Assembly: GCA_029844215.1 (NCBI GenBank)
Contig: CM056728.1
Location: 55,095,789 to 55,159,788 of the forward strand
Reading direction: 5' to 3'
Length of the DNA: 64,000 bases
Origin: Przewalskia tangutica
Taxonomy: Eukaryota > Streptophyta > Magnoliopsida > Solanales > Solanaceae
The notes under the pieces are model-generated. The model saw nothing but the letters and a program-made list of their open reading frames with translations, was not told the DNA's origin and did not search any database. The position numbers were made by a program, and so were the translations under genes. Of this stretch, positions 1-9,823 are shown one piece after another. Position 1 is the first letter of the stretch, and the number at the start of each line of letters is the position of its first letter.

Positions 1-2397
1 AAGGTAACATTTCTTCTCTTGTGGTTAGTTATTAATGTTGCATGTGAAGAAGAAGGGATGTGTAGTAGTAAATAATGCACTTAGAGTCCTTGCATGTAAG
101 AAATGTGGTTTGGATATGAAAGAATTGGTTAAGAAGATATTATGAGCATGTTGTAGCCTAAAAACTACCTTAGAATTGTTAAGTGAATTGTTGTACCTTA
201 TGGGGCAGAATTTTACACACCCAAGTTTAGGTGTGTAATCCCCTTTGAAATGTTTGGATTGTTGAGCCTTAAATGTGGCGTTTGGATGTTGATTTCGGCC
301 TTGAGAAAGGTGGCAAAGTATGTAGAAACAAAGGAAATGCTGCCCAATTTTCCATAGAATTTAGTGGCTTTGAACTTAGATTATTTCTACATTGAAATTA
401 GAGGTTAATACACGTATCATGATTATTATAGGTTGATATATTACTTGCGGTAGTTTGAGCTTATCAAGTGGATTGACCAAAGAGGTATGTGGAAACTTTC
501 TTATCTCTTGAGCATGAGTAGTTTTAACTATATAGTACGGTAGACGTACGTGTTTTAAATGAAGTAAATCCTTTTGTTATATTTGACTTGTTTTAAGAAA
601 ATGTCTAAGTTGGTTGGGTTAAGAAGTTAACCCGCTTGTTCTTGAGGAGTGGTTTATCCTAAATAAGGTAGACAAGATTTCTTGACATAAAGAAGTATAG
701 AGTACTTGGCGTGAAAGTATTGAGTATTGAATTTTTCTAAGAGATAAGAGGCTTGAAGTATTTTGAAAATTGTGTAAAATTGTTTGAAGTATAAGTCTCT
801 TGGTTAGTAAAAGAACGAAACGGTTTATAAGGGGTTATAACGACTTTATGGGAAGTTAGTTATAACGGCCTTATGAAAGGATAAGAATGTCTTAATTTCT
901 AAAGCATAAAGATAGTATAACGGCTTTATGGGAAGTTAGTTATATTAGCTTTATGAAAGGTTAACAAGAAGAGATTTACTCTAAGTAAGATAAGTAAGGA
1001 CAAATGACTTGAGTTATGGAAGGCAAATTGATTTTAAGGCATCAATTGCCCAAAGGTTTTATGTATGAAAAAGAGTCACTTTTAAAAGAGTTGAAGTATG
1101 TAGTACTTGGGTTAAATTCCCTGTTTTCTTTTTTAAAAAGATATGATTAAGTGCCTTAAGTAAACTAAAATGAGAGGGTATATGAACAAGACTAATAAGA
1201 AGTTATAAGTTTTCTTAACTTATTTATGATTATGATATGATGACAGTTTGAGTTAGGGTAAGAGTATATCTGAGGGGCAAGCCCCAAGATCGTTATACCA
1301 CCTTCTCCAGGGTAAGAGTATGAATGAGGGGCAAGCCCCAAGATCGTCATACCACCTTCTCCAGTGTAAGAGTATATCTGAGGGGCAAGCCCCAAGATCG
1401 TTATACCACCTGCTCCAGTGTAAGAGTATATCTGAGGGGCAAGCCCCAAGATCGTTATACCATCTGCTCGGTGTAGAGTATATCCGAAGTCTGACCCAAG
1501 ATCGTTATACCATCTGCTCCAGTGTAAGAGTATATCTGAGTGGTAAATCCCCAAGATCGTTATACCATCTGCTCCAGGGTAAGAGTATATCTGAGGGGTA
1601 AATCCCCAAGATCGTTATACCACTTGTTAGTGGATTTGCTACCCACGATGCGAGTACCTCATGCGAGTCCTTATGGGCTTATACGGGTGAAATAGTCCCG
1701 TGCGGTAGTCTGACTATCACGAGGAATACCTCATGCGAGTCCACGGGACCCATGCGGGTGAAATAGTCCCAGGGGTAGGATTGCTTATTGATACTACGGG
1801 CGAGGGACCCTGTTTTGATCACGAGCCTCCTATTTTTATGCGATTATTATATATATGCTTGTTACTCTCATTGTTAGTAAGGCCTGATAAAAGGTAATTT
1901 GATTTCATCCACAGCTGACTTATTTTGGACTTATGATTTCATTCTGATATTTTGATTTCACATACTTGGTACTGTTGTCTTGACCTCCGAGGGCTGCGTT
2001 CATGCCGCAGGTCGAGATACGTAGCTTGCTGATCCGCACTCTTAGGATCACTGTTCATTTCTTGGAAAGCTCCATCTCTCCGGAGGCTTTGTCTTTTGGT
2101 ATGATTCCCTGAGGTTATAGGCTTTTGTACATTCAGGGGGTATGGCGGGGCCCTGTCCCGCCACAGTTGTTATTCCTAGAGGTCTGTAGTCACGTTTGTG
2201 GTTTGGGCTGTAAGAATAAGTTGTACTGTGTCACTTTCGATTAAGTTATTTTATGAAAGGCGGCCTTGTCGGCTTGCCAGTGATGTTTACCTTATACAGA
2301 TTTTGTATTATGTATGTTCCGCTGCTATTCTCTGATGTGTACCTGACAGGGTGCCCCGATAGGGCACCAGTCGCGGCCCCGGGGTCGGGTCGTGACA
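1..2397 (+). mobile_element. Element X: 3' part of a long LTR, truncated by the window start
   Basis: Right-hand part of a Ty3/gypsy LTR ending in the family terminus GGGTCGTGACA at 2387-2397. Bases 1 to about 960 align almost base for base with 17033 to about 17990 in element Y, so roughly 740 bases of this LTR lie left of the window. After about 960 the two copies diverge: X carries a 54-bp minisatellite where Y has other repeats. No primer binding site follows 2397; the next base belongs to the minus-strand reverse transcriptase of M. X is therefore an insertion into M, with TGAAC (2398-2402) as its expected target duplication. Whether it is a solo LTR or the 3' LTR of a longer element cannot be told. 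Confidence 0.85.
1258..1625 (+). repeat. 54-bp minisatellite in LTR X, about 7 units
   Basis: The phrase CCCAAGATCGTTATACCA recurs with starts 54, 54, 54, 50, 55 and 55 bases apart. Each unit holds a short palindrome, GGGGC-AA-GCCCC. Because 54 is a multiple of three, reading frames stay open through the array on both strands; the resulting repetitive peptides are not taken as genes. Confidence 0.9.
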
Positions 2398-3330
2398 TGA
2401 ACTTAGCTGCCTTCTGAGTCAGCCTAGTCAACGGTGCTGAAATCGAAGCAAACTGCTCCACAAACCTACGATAATAACCTGCCAGCCCTAAGAAACTGCA
2501 CACCTCAGTCGGAGTAGTAGGTCTCGGCCAAGACTTGACTGCCTCAATCTTTGTCGTATCCACCTGAACACCATCAGCCCCAATAATGTGCCCCAGGAAT
2601 GCCACTGAGGCCAACCAAAACTCACACTTGGAGAACTTGGCGAATAACTGCCGGCTCCGGAGGACCCCAAGTACCGTCCTTAAGTGATCTGCATGCTCCT
2701 GCTCTGTACGCGAATAAACAAGGATGTCATCAATGAATACTATAACAAAAGTATCCAAAAATGGCTTGAACACCCGGTTCATCAGATCCATAAATACCGC
2801 TGGAGCGTTGGTCAAACCGAAAGACATCACCCTGAACTCATAGTGCCCATCTGGGTCTGAATGCGATCTTTGGGATATCGCCTCTCGAACTACTTTGATG
2901 ATAACGGACGCAGTCTATCTTGGAGAAACACCTCGCACCTCACTGGTCAAACAAGTCATCAATCACGGGGAGAATTTTATTCTTGATGGTTACCTTATTC
3001 GGTGCTGTAATCAACACACATGTCTGGCGTCCCATCCTTCTTCTTCACAAACAAAACCGGTGCTCTCCAGGGAGAAACACTAGGCCTGATAAAGCCTTTT
3101 TCCAGCAAATCTTTCAGCTGGTCCTTTAGCTCCCTCAACTCAGTAGGTGTCATCCTGTATGGCGGAATAGATAAAGGTCGAGTGTATGGCAACGTATCAA
3201 TACAAAACTCAATCTCCCTCTCAGGAGGGATACCCGGAAGATCATCTGGGAACACATCTGGAAACTCCCTAACCACGGGCACTGACTGAAGAGCTGGAAC
3301 CTCAGCCTCTGTATCGAATACCCGAACCAA
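2398..3330 (-). pseudogene. pol: Reverse transcriptase domain of M, 3'-truncated
   Basis: RNA-dependent DNA polymerase of a Ty3/gypsy polyprotein. The N-terminal piece (about 2995-3330) contains FPDDLPGIPP, then a proline/tyrosine stretch ending PPYRM, then LLEKGFIRPSVSPWRAPVLF and CVDY. Around 2850-2995 the frame is lost over the expected fingers/palm region. It resumes at about 2830 with VMSFGLTNAPAVFMDLMNRV, the catalytic motif VFIDDILVYS (the plant gypsy version of YxDD), FLGHIIGADGV and SFLGLAGYYRRF. Coding stops abruptly after LTRLTQKAAKF because LTR X is inserted there, so RNase H and integrase are missing. The identification is secure; the fragment cannot encode an active enzyme. Confidence 0.95.
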
Positions 3331-3960
3331 ATGATAAATGTACCGCTACGCACCATCTTCACGGCCTTGAGGTAAGAAATAAACTTACCCGCCGGCGGCC
3401 GTGTTGCCCTTCTACTCGATGGTCGCTCGCCAGAAGCTGGAACAGACCAACTGTCTCTACGATCAGCGTTGGCATAACAAGAAGCCAACCAGTCCATACC
3501 CATAATGACATCAAAATCTGTCATCTCCAACTCTATCAAGTCTGCAAGGGTCTGACGACTGTAAATAAACACCGGACAACCTCTATACACCCGCTCAGCT
3601 AACACTGAATCACCCACTGGCGTAGCTACCTCAAAAGGCTCTATCGACACCGGCTCTATCCCGATTCTACCAGAAATAAGAGGGGACACATAGGACAAGT
3701 TAGAACTTGGATCTATCAAAGCATATACTTCACAGCATGAAATCAATAATGTACCTGTGACGACGTCAGGGGAAGCCTCCTGATCCTGGCGGCTGGCTAA
3801 GAAATAAATGCGGTTCTGTGGACTGCTAGAACTGGAACCACCACCACGACCTCTGCTGCGGCCTGCCAGTCCGTGAACACCCTGCCCTCCGAGGCGCATA
3901 ACCACAGAAGAAGAGGAAGACCCAGCAACTGATCCTGTCGGTTGCACCATACCACCCATG
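3331..3960 (-). pseudogene. pol: Retropepsin-like aspartic protease region of M
   Basis: Polyprotein-cleaving protease. The active-site segment is VYALIDPSSNLSYVSP (Asp codon at about 3711-3713), matching the plant gypsy D-P-G/S-S variant rather than DTG. It is followed by FEVATPVGDSVLAERVYRGC and the domain end DFDVIMGMDWLASCYANAD (about 3482-3515). One reading frame runs through gag C-terminus and protease, then shifts before RT near 3330-3360. The protease-gag linker is rich in Ser, Gly and Arg, as usual for this lineage. Confidence 0.9.
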
Positions 3961-4172
3961 CTGCCTCTGGTCGGACAGTCTCTCTTCAAATGGCCCAGCT
4001 GGCCACAAGAGTAACAAGCTCCTGAAGGAACACGACACTCGCCTAGGTGAGATCTACCACATCGAGCACACCAAGATGTGGGTGGTCTCGATCAGTGACG
4101 GTCTCTGCCTCCCTGAAACCGCGAAGCCCTGGAGCCCTGACCTGCTCCTGAATGACCCGACTGCTCAGACCT
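3961..4172 (-). pseudogene. gag: Gag C-terminus of M with two zinc knuckles, 5'-truncated
   Basis: Nucleocapsid part of Gag. A first Cys/His cluster, CARCGRSHLGEC, and a second, CYSCGQLGHLKRDC (CX2CX4HX4C), lie at about 3965-4075. Upstream the peptide is rich in Ser, Gly, Gln and Arg. An in-frame TGA sits just before the first knuckle (near 4093). The rest of Gag is removed by the insertion of Y at 4173. Confidence 0.88.
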
Positions 4173-4369
4173 TGTTATACCCCGTAGTTCTGGCCACACG
4201 TGTGAGAGCGTGCGAAAGGGAGTAAGACTTAAAAAATTTCGAAAGATAAGTTGACGGATTGTTTCGGACGGGTTTTAGTCAACTTTGAGGCGGGTTATGA
4301 CCCGGTACATTGAGAGTTCCTAAGTGTTTCAAAGGCCTAGGGCGTAGTTCGTTGAGTCTAGTTTCCAAC
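4173..4369 (+). mobile_element. Element Y: first LTR segment (5' end)
   Basis: Begins TGTTATACCCCGTAGTT directly after the interrupted gag of M (expected target duplication GACCT, 4168-4172). It runs to CCAAC at 4365-4369, the duplicated target of element B. Removing B joins this segment to 16491. Y continues as 16491-18813, 31435-31747 and 52846-52993; the end of its LTR is outside the window. About 2980 bases of this one LTR are visible in four pieces. Confidence 0.85.
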
Positions 4370-4763
4370 TTTTATACCCCGTATTTCCAGAGTATGTACG
4401 TGAGGACGTACGTAGAAAATTTAAGCCTTAAGGATTAGCAAGAATCGAAATTTGTACACAAGTGCCGAAAAGAGTCGTTTTTCGACGAAACGTTTTACTA
4501 GACTTGCGAAGGGAAAAATACGGCTATGTCATTTTTAATTTTTGCGGATTTTTCCGAGAGACGAAACATTTTGGACCAACGGGAGTCACCCTCACATTGG
4601 AAGAGAGTGTGGGCGGTAATGGACGAAAGGGAGCAATGGGTTAGGTAGGATATTTTGTGTAAGTTGGTGTGGTAGATGGATAAGGTCCACATGGTTAAAT
4701 CTTGACCCTACACTTTCATGGCACTTGGCTTGATCTTGGCCATTGGTTGGCCATTGCTTGACC

Positions 4764-4771
4764 TATAAATA
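4764..4771 (+). promoter_or_regulatory. TATA box of B 5' LTR
   Basis: TATAAATA followed by a C-rich run, about 395 bases into the LTR. The same box in the same context, usually after a GGCCATTGGTTGG phrase, recurs at 10218 (B 3' LTR), 19210 (Z), 32192 and 39504 (A), 53392 (V), 58120 and 63860 (T). On the minus strand it recurs at 14954-14961 (S), 24866 and 30541 (I), 42622 and 47118 (L). W has TATATATA at 49943. Transcription likely starts about 30 bases downstream, near the CTTCATCCACA phrase, which would make R-U5 much longer than U3. Confidence 0.75.
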
Positions 4772-6689
4772 CCCCTCTAAGTTGAAGACTTTCTTCATCC
4801 ACACTTGAGCATTTCTCTAAGTCTCAAACTACTCCCTCCCTCTTGAGTTTCGTCCACACCCCCTCCCTTGTGAGCCCTGGCCGAGAACACTACCCACTAG
4901 CCTAGTTGTTTTAGAAATACCCCCTTCTTGGTAGAAATACTCTCAGTATTGTTATAATGCCCAAATACCTTAGCCCATATACCTTGTAGTACTTTCCAAA
5001 GTTACCTCTATCGTAGAGCAGAAAATACTATTATACTTTCCTTAGCCACTAAACGAAACCCTAAGGAAAACCTTCATAGTCGGTTGAAGTGTTAAGTAGA
5101 AGTTGCGTAGAAGCTAAGGGTTGTTGGAGCGGGTTGGAGCGACAGAGTAGGAGCTTAACGTTGCTCGGGAGGCGACATTAAACTTGGATAATTTTGGGCT
5201 CATCGAGGTAAATACTATCATCCTTCTATTGTAATTGGAAATTACATCGTAGTAGTATAGAAACGAATATAAGATTCATAGAAGAGATTTGAACGTAATA
5301 GAAGGATATTCTGAGAATAGACTTGAGCGAAATCACATCGGAAGAATTAAGTAGAAGATTAAAGCGTACTTACATAGATTTGTATTCTGATGGTGATAAC
5401 CTTTATTGGTTGAATGTTCTGCGAGTAGCATGTGCTACTTGGAAGATGGACAAGGCTAGCCGGGTTATAGCCGTGAAGCGTTTTTCTTATAGTCGAAAAT
5501 CGTCGCGAGGTATGTGATTCTTCCTATACTCTTGAGCATGATATTTTAAAGGAATATATATATAGTACGGTAGACGTACGTGTGGCAATGTCTTTTGACT
5601 TAAGCCTGAATAATAAGAATCTTGAAGTATTTTAAAGGAATATATAACGTACGGTAGACGTACGTGTGTTAACTAAATGTAGTGTTACGGCAATGTCTTT
5701 TGACTTAAGCCTGAATAATAAGAACCTTGAATGCATTTTAAAAGAATTAAGAAACCTTTTTTGGAAAGAAGAGTAATACTTGGTTTTGAAAACATAAGAG
5801 TTATACTAGCTTTATGGGAAGTTAGGTATAACGTCTTAAGAGAGGTAAAGAGAATGGTTTACTGATTTTTAGAAGTTAAGAGACTTAATCTTAAAAGATA
5901 AGAGACTTGAATTAATATGGATGTTTGTGTGAAACCTCATTCGTGAGTAATGAGTACTTGGTTTTTAAAAGGGAATAATGTTTCTTGATTTGGAAATCAG
6001 AATGAGTATCGACAAACCACTGCAGCGTTAATAAAGGAAAATGTATTGAATAATAAAGTATTATTAAAACCAGTAGAAACCTCCTTCTGCATAGAAGCTA
6101 AGATGAGACAAAATGATATTACATTTCCTAGATCATGGCTTCTTAATAAGATTGGTTATGAACAAGAATAACCTACACTCATATAAGGCATATGTTTCTC
6201 AGATTGTTTAAAAGAGAATTATATTCTTAAATAATTAAGACTATGAACTATGAAACTTTTCTAAAATAAAGAGACCTGAGTAATTGAAATTAGGCAAACT
6301 GGAACTTTAGGGGAAAGAATGTTGTTGAAAAGGAAAGTGTTTTGGTTTACCTAAAAATGTGAGTCACTCTATTTTTATACTACGGGTATCGGGTGACCTT
6401 TATAAAAGGAATGGATCTCTTTAAAAGGAATTTAACGTACGTAGTACTTTAGGGTTAAAACCCGGACTTTGATATAAAATGGAAGTACCTTGAGTTGTGT
6501 ATAACTTGCCTATGCTTGTTGTTGTATAACTTGCCTATGCTTGTTATTGTGTAACTCGCCTATGCTTGTTGTGATAGCCTTTGTTGTGCAAGAATTGTGT
6601 TTCTATACTCTGGCGTCTCGATGGAGGCGGTTGACTTGTTGAGAGCTTACTTGGGCGTCTGGCGTGTGGAAGATTCCACGGGTATGCTT

Positions 6690-6960
6690 CCATGATTATT
6701 GTTACATGGGCATGTCTACACCGATGCAGAATTCCGGGGGCATGTGTCCATGCGGCAGGGTTGATTACCCGATACATGGTTATTATTATTACATGGATGT
6801 GTCTGCACCGATGCAGAATTCCTGGGGCATGTGGCCATGCGGCAGGGTTTACCACCCAGTATATTGTTGTTGATGTTACATGGACATGTCTGCACCGATG
6901 CAGAATTCCGGGGGCATGTGGCCATGCGACATTGTTATTATTGTTGCATCATGGACAATA
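6690..6960 (+). repeat. 87-bp tandem repeat in B 5' LTR, about 3.5 units
   Basis: The phrase CACCGATGCAGAATTCC occurs at three sites 87 bases apart, followed by a degenerate partial unit near 6945. The 3' LTR has a more degraded counterpart at about 15600-15890. Frames stay open because the period is a multiple of three. Confidence 0.85.
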
Positions 6961-7592
6961 CTGCCGTCACGAAATTCGGGGCATGCGCCGTGATGCGAAC
7001 ATGATTGATGTTGTGGGCGTGAGACCCGTAGTTATATATTGAGTGATGACTTTGAGCGTGAGTCACGACTTGAACTTTTATGTTGCGTCGTATTTTGGTT
7101 ATCATACATGTCTCTGCTTTATATATCGTTATGATTTAGCTGCGATATTTTGATTTCACATACTTGGTACTGTTATCGACCTCCTTGGGGCTGCGTTCAT
7201 GCCTCAGGTAGGAGTACACCGGTAGTTGATCCTCGCTCATAGGAGCCTGATTGACGTATTAGGAAGCTCCGTTTCTCGGAGGCTTATTCTTGTATGTGTT
7301 CCACTGAGTTGTAGGTTCTTGTACATTCGAGGTATGGCGGGGCCTGTCCGTCATGGTTGTTGTAAATCTTAGAAGTGCATGTAATCTTGTTGTGGGCAGG
7401 GTTGTAAAAAGGATTAAATTGTTCGGGTTTTTATGTATTTATATACAGAAGTCAACTGTTTTGGTTGGCCTGTTTATATATAATATCTCTTGCTTCATGT
7501 CTTGTTTTTATGTTCCACTGATTTTCTCTGATGTATGACTACTTGGGTGCCCGGGTAAAGCACGATCACGGGCAGGTTGGTCGTGACAAAAG

Positions 7593-7604
7593 TGGTATCG
7601 AAGC
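7593..7604 (+). promoter_or_regulatory. Primer binding site of B
   Basis: TGGTATCGAAGC starts four bases after the LTR end. It matches the initiator tRNA-Met complement TGGTATCAGAGC, seen intact on the minus strand in I and L, apart from a CAG-to-CGA type change. It primes minus-strand DNA synthesis. Confidence 0.9.
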
Positions 7605-7623
7605 GATTAATCCTCGGAAAGTG

Positions 7624-7684
7624 TCTACAGACCGTGTCTAGTAGAGTCTTGATTATCGGTGTGTTGTGCACCACATCTATAATC
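7624..7684 (+). ncRNA. Leader RNA hairpins of B (candidate packaging/dimerisation signal)
   Basis: Two adjacent inverted repeats between PBS and gag. Hairpin 1 (7624-7645) pairs TCTAC/GTAGA and AGAC/GTCT around a CGT loop with one bulged A. Hairpin 2 (7651-7684) pairs GATTATCGGTGTG with CACATCTATAATC (13 positions, one mismatch, one G-U) and leaves an 8-nt loop, TTGTGCAC, containing the palindrome GTGCAC. The same structure occurs 60-63 nt from the LTR end in I, A, L and T. The fold is read by eye; the role is inferred by analogy with retroviral dimer-initiation hairpins. Confidence 0.65.
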
Positions 7685-7794
7685 AGGAGGCTGCAGGACA
7701 TTTAGGATTGGTTTCCATTCTTCTCATTCTGAGGTCGTGCCTTAGAGTTGTGTTGTAAGTTGGACCCCTCTGACGTATTTCGTTTTCACCAGTT

Positions 7795-8960
7795 ATGCCT
7801 CCGTGCAAGGCAACCCGGGCAGTGGGCAAGGCAGCGAGGAGGCTGCTAGTGAGATCTGAGAGTACGAGCGCGAGCGGTCATTACACGAGCAGTGCTTGAG
7901 CAGCGAGTTTTGCGCGCCCGGCCCAGTGAGTTTAGAGCGCGGCGATGGTGATGAGACCGATACTGCACGCCGGTCCACGGCACAGGCGGAAGGAGTTGGG
8001 GTACAAAGAGATGGCCGATTCTTGGCGGGATCGTGGCAGAACATGAGATAAATTTGGGCCAGCGATTCCGTGCGCCCATGGTTCACCCAGATCGGATAGT
8101 TTAAGGCTACGAGACTTTCGAGATGTAGCCGCTTGAGTTCTACGGGTGAGGCACGAGGATGATCGCGAGTTCATCCAAGCGATTCTGACGGATCATGAGT
8201 GATCAAGGCTTGAAGACCGTCGGTGGTCCTAGGTTCGCATCGGCTGCGTGATACGCGATCGTGGTTTGATTCGTGGGAGCTATCGGGAGAGAATGCACTT
8301 CCGGCCGTTTGGGGCGAGTTTTGGGGGCATTTCTTGCACATTTCTTGCCTCGCGGATGAGGAGGGCTCGGTAAACGATTTTTGATGTTGAGCGAGCGAGC
8401 GTCTGATTCGGGAGTACAATGTGAGTTCGACTCATTGGCTCGGTATGCCCATTGTAATGGCGATATGGAGGGCCAGTACACCGCTACGTTCTGGGTTAGA
8501 TGACTACTTGGCGAGGCTTGTTGGTGTAGCTCTTGTAGGGCATGGACATTGCCGCATCGAGCTTATGCACTTGGGTGTGAGGCGGAGAGGTCGATGGAAT
8601 GACGAAGATCGGCGAAGAGGCGAGAACAACGAGGTCCTTTGGTGACTTTCGAGGCGGACCGCCTCGGCGAAGATACTAGTTTTGTACCTCCGCCCGGTCA
8701 GAGTGGTCCTCCACAACCGAGGGCATCGGGGATTGAGCGGTCGAGCTCGGGGTTGATTTCGAGGAGTAGGGGTGTGGGCGGATCGATCACCCCTGCGCCG
8801 GTGTGGTCGATGTGGTAGACCGCATTTCGGAAGTGTCGTGGTACCAAGGAGCTTGTTATTTTTGCGGCCAGCAGGGCCATCGGCGAGAGGCTGTCCGACC
8901 GAGTAGCGGCCCGGTAGAATAGCACAGAATCTGGGATCGATTGCGGGTTCTTCACCTTCC
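7795..8960 (+). pseudogene. gag: Degenerate gag of B
   Basis: Begins at an ATG reading MPP-, the usual start of Gag in this lineage, 206 bases after the LTR. Recognisable segments are scattered over all three frames: a conserved central part near 8290-8500 (including FDSLARYAP-like coding and GLDDYLARLVGV) and a nucleocapsid near 8800-8905 with GACYFCGQQGHRREA. Many small indels break the frame, so no intact Gag is encoded as written; some may be consensus errors. No protease or polymerase follows. The equivalent regions in T and A are collinear. Confidence 0.8.
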
Positions 8961-9788
8961 ATAGCTAGGCGGGATGTTCATACACCGTGAGCCACGGCGA
9001 GTCGTGGTGGAAGTTCGATTTTAGCGGTCCTTTGAACCGCCTATTTTCAGGTATATCCTTAACCCTCTAGAGACTTGTATGTATTGATGTTATGATGATG
9101 TGTTTAGTGTTATGTTCGGATAGCTTTGTGCTAAAATGTGATTTAGAAACCTGGTTAGTGTAAAAGGGTAAGCCTGGGGGTGAGAAAATGATGAACCTTA
9201 GAATATTACAGTTGAGACCTTAGATGTAAGGCCGTCTTGAGTACAAGATTTTGCGGGTGATCTTTGTCAGAATGTATAAGTATACGTGGAGTAATTGTAG
9301 GAAAATTCCTTGGGTGGTGTAAAATGGAAGTAGTAGCTTTCATGACCTGTATAGGTAAGATTGTTCCGGATCGGGAAACAAGAGCTTGATGCGTAAAGTG
9401 GGTCGGGTTGGGGCCATGTTGCGGGCCAACCCGCGGCCTGTTTTGGGGTTGGGTCAGCTCTGGGTGGTCCCGCCAGGTGGTAGGGTCACGAGGGTGCTAG
9501 GCCCAAGTTTAGTTGACCATCGGATGAGTTCGTGGATATGTTCGACCAGAAGCAGATCGTGAAGGCCGGGAATGGCCTTAAGGAAGATTGAGGCTAGTAA
9601 GATGACCAAGTTTGGAGGTGGTGACTCCAAAGTTTTGGGAACTGAAGTGTGGTACGTATACTAGAAGAGTTCAAGTGTTCGAGAAGGGCACGGCGAGTAA
9701 GGAAGGAAGAGGACGTGTGTTATTACGTGGCCAGGTGTGGCGTTGACAACTTGTTAGAGGAACTTTATCGTTATCCGTCTTGAGAAGG
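8961..9788 (+). other. Non-coding 3' internal domain of B
   Basis: This takes the place of pol. It shares long stretches with T (62395-63147) and, inverted, with parts of I (25563-26720), starting at a TATATCCTTAACC phrase at about 9051. Common phrases include CACGAGGGTGCTAGG, GATGAGTTCGTGGAT and GGAGGTGGTGACTCCAA. No open frame or known domain is seen. Confidence 0.75.
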
Positions 9789-9823
9789 AACATTCGGGAC
9801 GAATGTTTCTAAGGAGGGGAGAA
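9789..9823 (+). promoter_or_regulatory. Polypurine tract of B with adjacent hairpin
   Basis: The purine run AAGGAGGGGAGAA (9811-9823) abuts the 3' LTR and would prime plus-strand DNA. Just upstream, AACATTCG and CGAATGTT (9789-9807) form a perfect 8-bp inverted repeat with a GGA loop. The pair recurs before the PPT in I, A, L (one mismatch) and T. Confidence 0.85.

Larger units (their letters stand above)
2398..4172 (-). mobile_element. Element M: internal fragment of a Tekay-like Ty3/gypsy element
   Basis: Reading leftward from 4172 the order is gag zinc knuckles, protease, reverse transcriptase, the normal Ty3/gypsy order. Both ends are cut by plus-strand LTRs of a different insertion layer: Y at 4173 interrupts gag and X at 2397 interrupts the RT thumb. 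No LTR of M is visible. Its coding sequence is comparatively well kept, with one frame change near 3330-3360, damage around 2850-2995 and a stop in gag near 4093. Confidence 0.93.
4370..7588 (+). repeat. 5' LTR of B
   Basis: 3219 bp, ending GTCGTGACA at 7588. The U3 part carries a block conserved in many LTRs of this window (about 4470-4590, including TTTTTGCGGATTTTTCCGAG). A TATA box lies at 4764. The long transcribed part contains the recurring TTATGGGAAGTTAG motif (about 5812), an 87-bp repeat block at 6690-6960 and the conserved terminal module. Confidence 0.93.

Noticed and set aside
1192..1601. Repetitive reading frames on both strands over the X array
   Set aside because: The 54-bp period is a multiple of three, so frames stay open by geometry; the peptides are plain repeats with no domain.
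1..4172. One complete element with LTR X, interior M and LTR Y
   Set aside because: M is antisense to both LTRs, no PBS follows X, and RT and gag are broken exactly at the LTR borders.
4462..4644. Recurring 60-70-codon frame in U3 (also 9889-10098; inverted 15107-15325)
   Set aside because: The DNA of this U3 block is conserved as a whole, and indels put the frame out in Z, A and T, so conservation looks regulatory rather than coding.
6544..7042. Overlapping 100-116-codon frames in B's LTR
   Set aside because: They follow the 87-bp repeat and occur in several frames and both strands.
8171..8962. Minus-strand frames of 80-152 codons opposite the gag of B
   Set aside because: Antisense shadows of a GC-rich degraded gag; no known domain.
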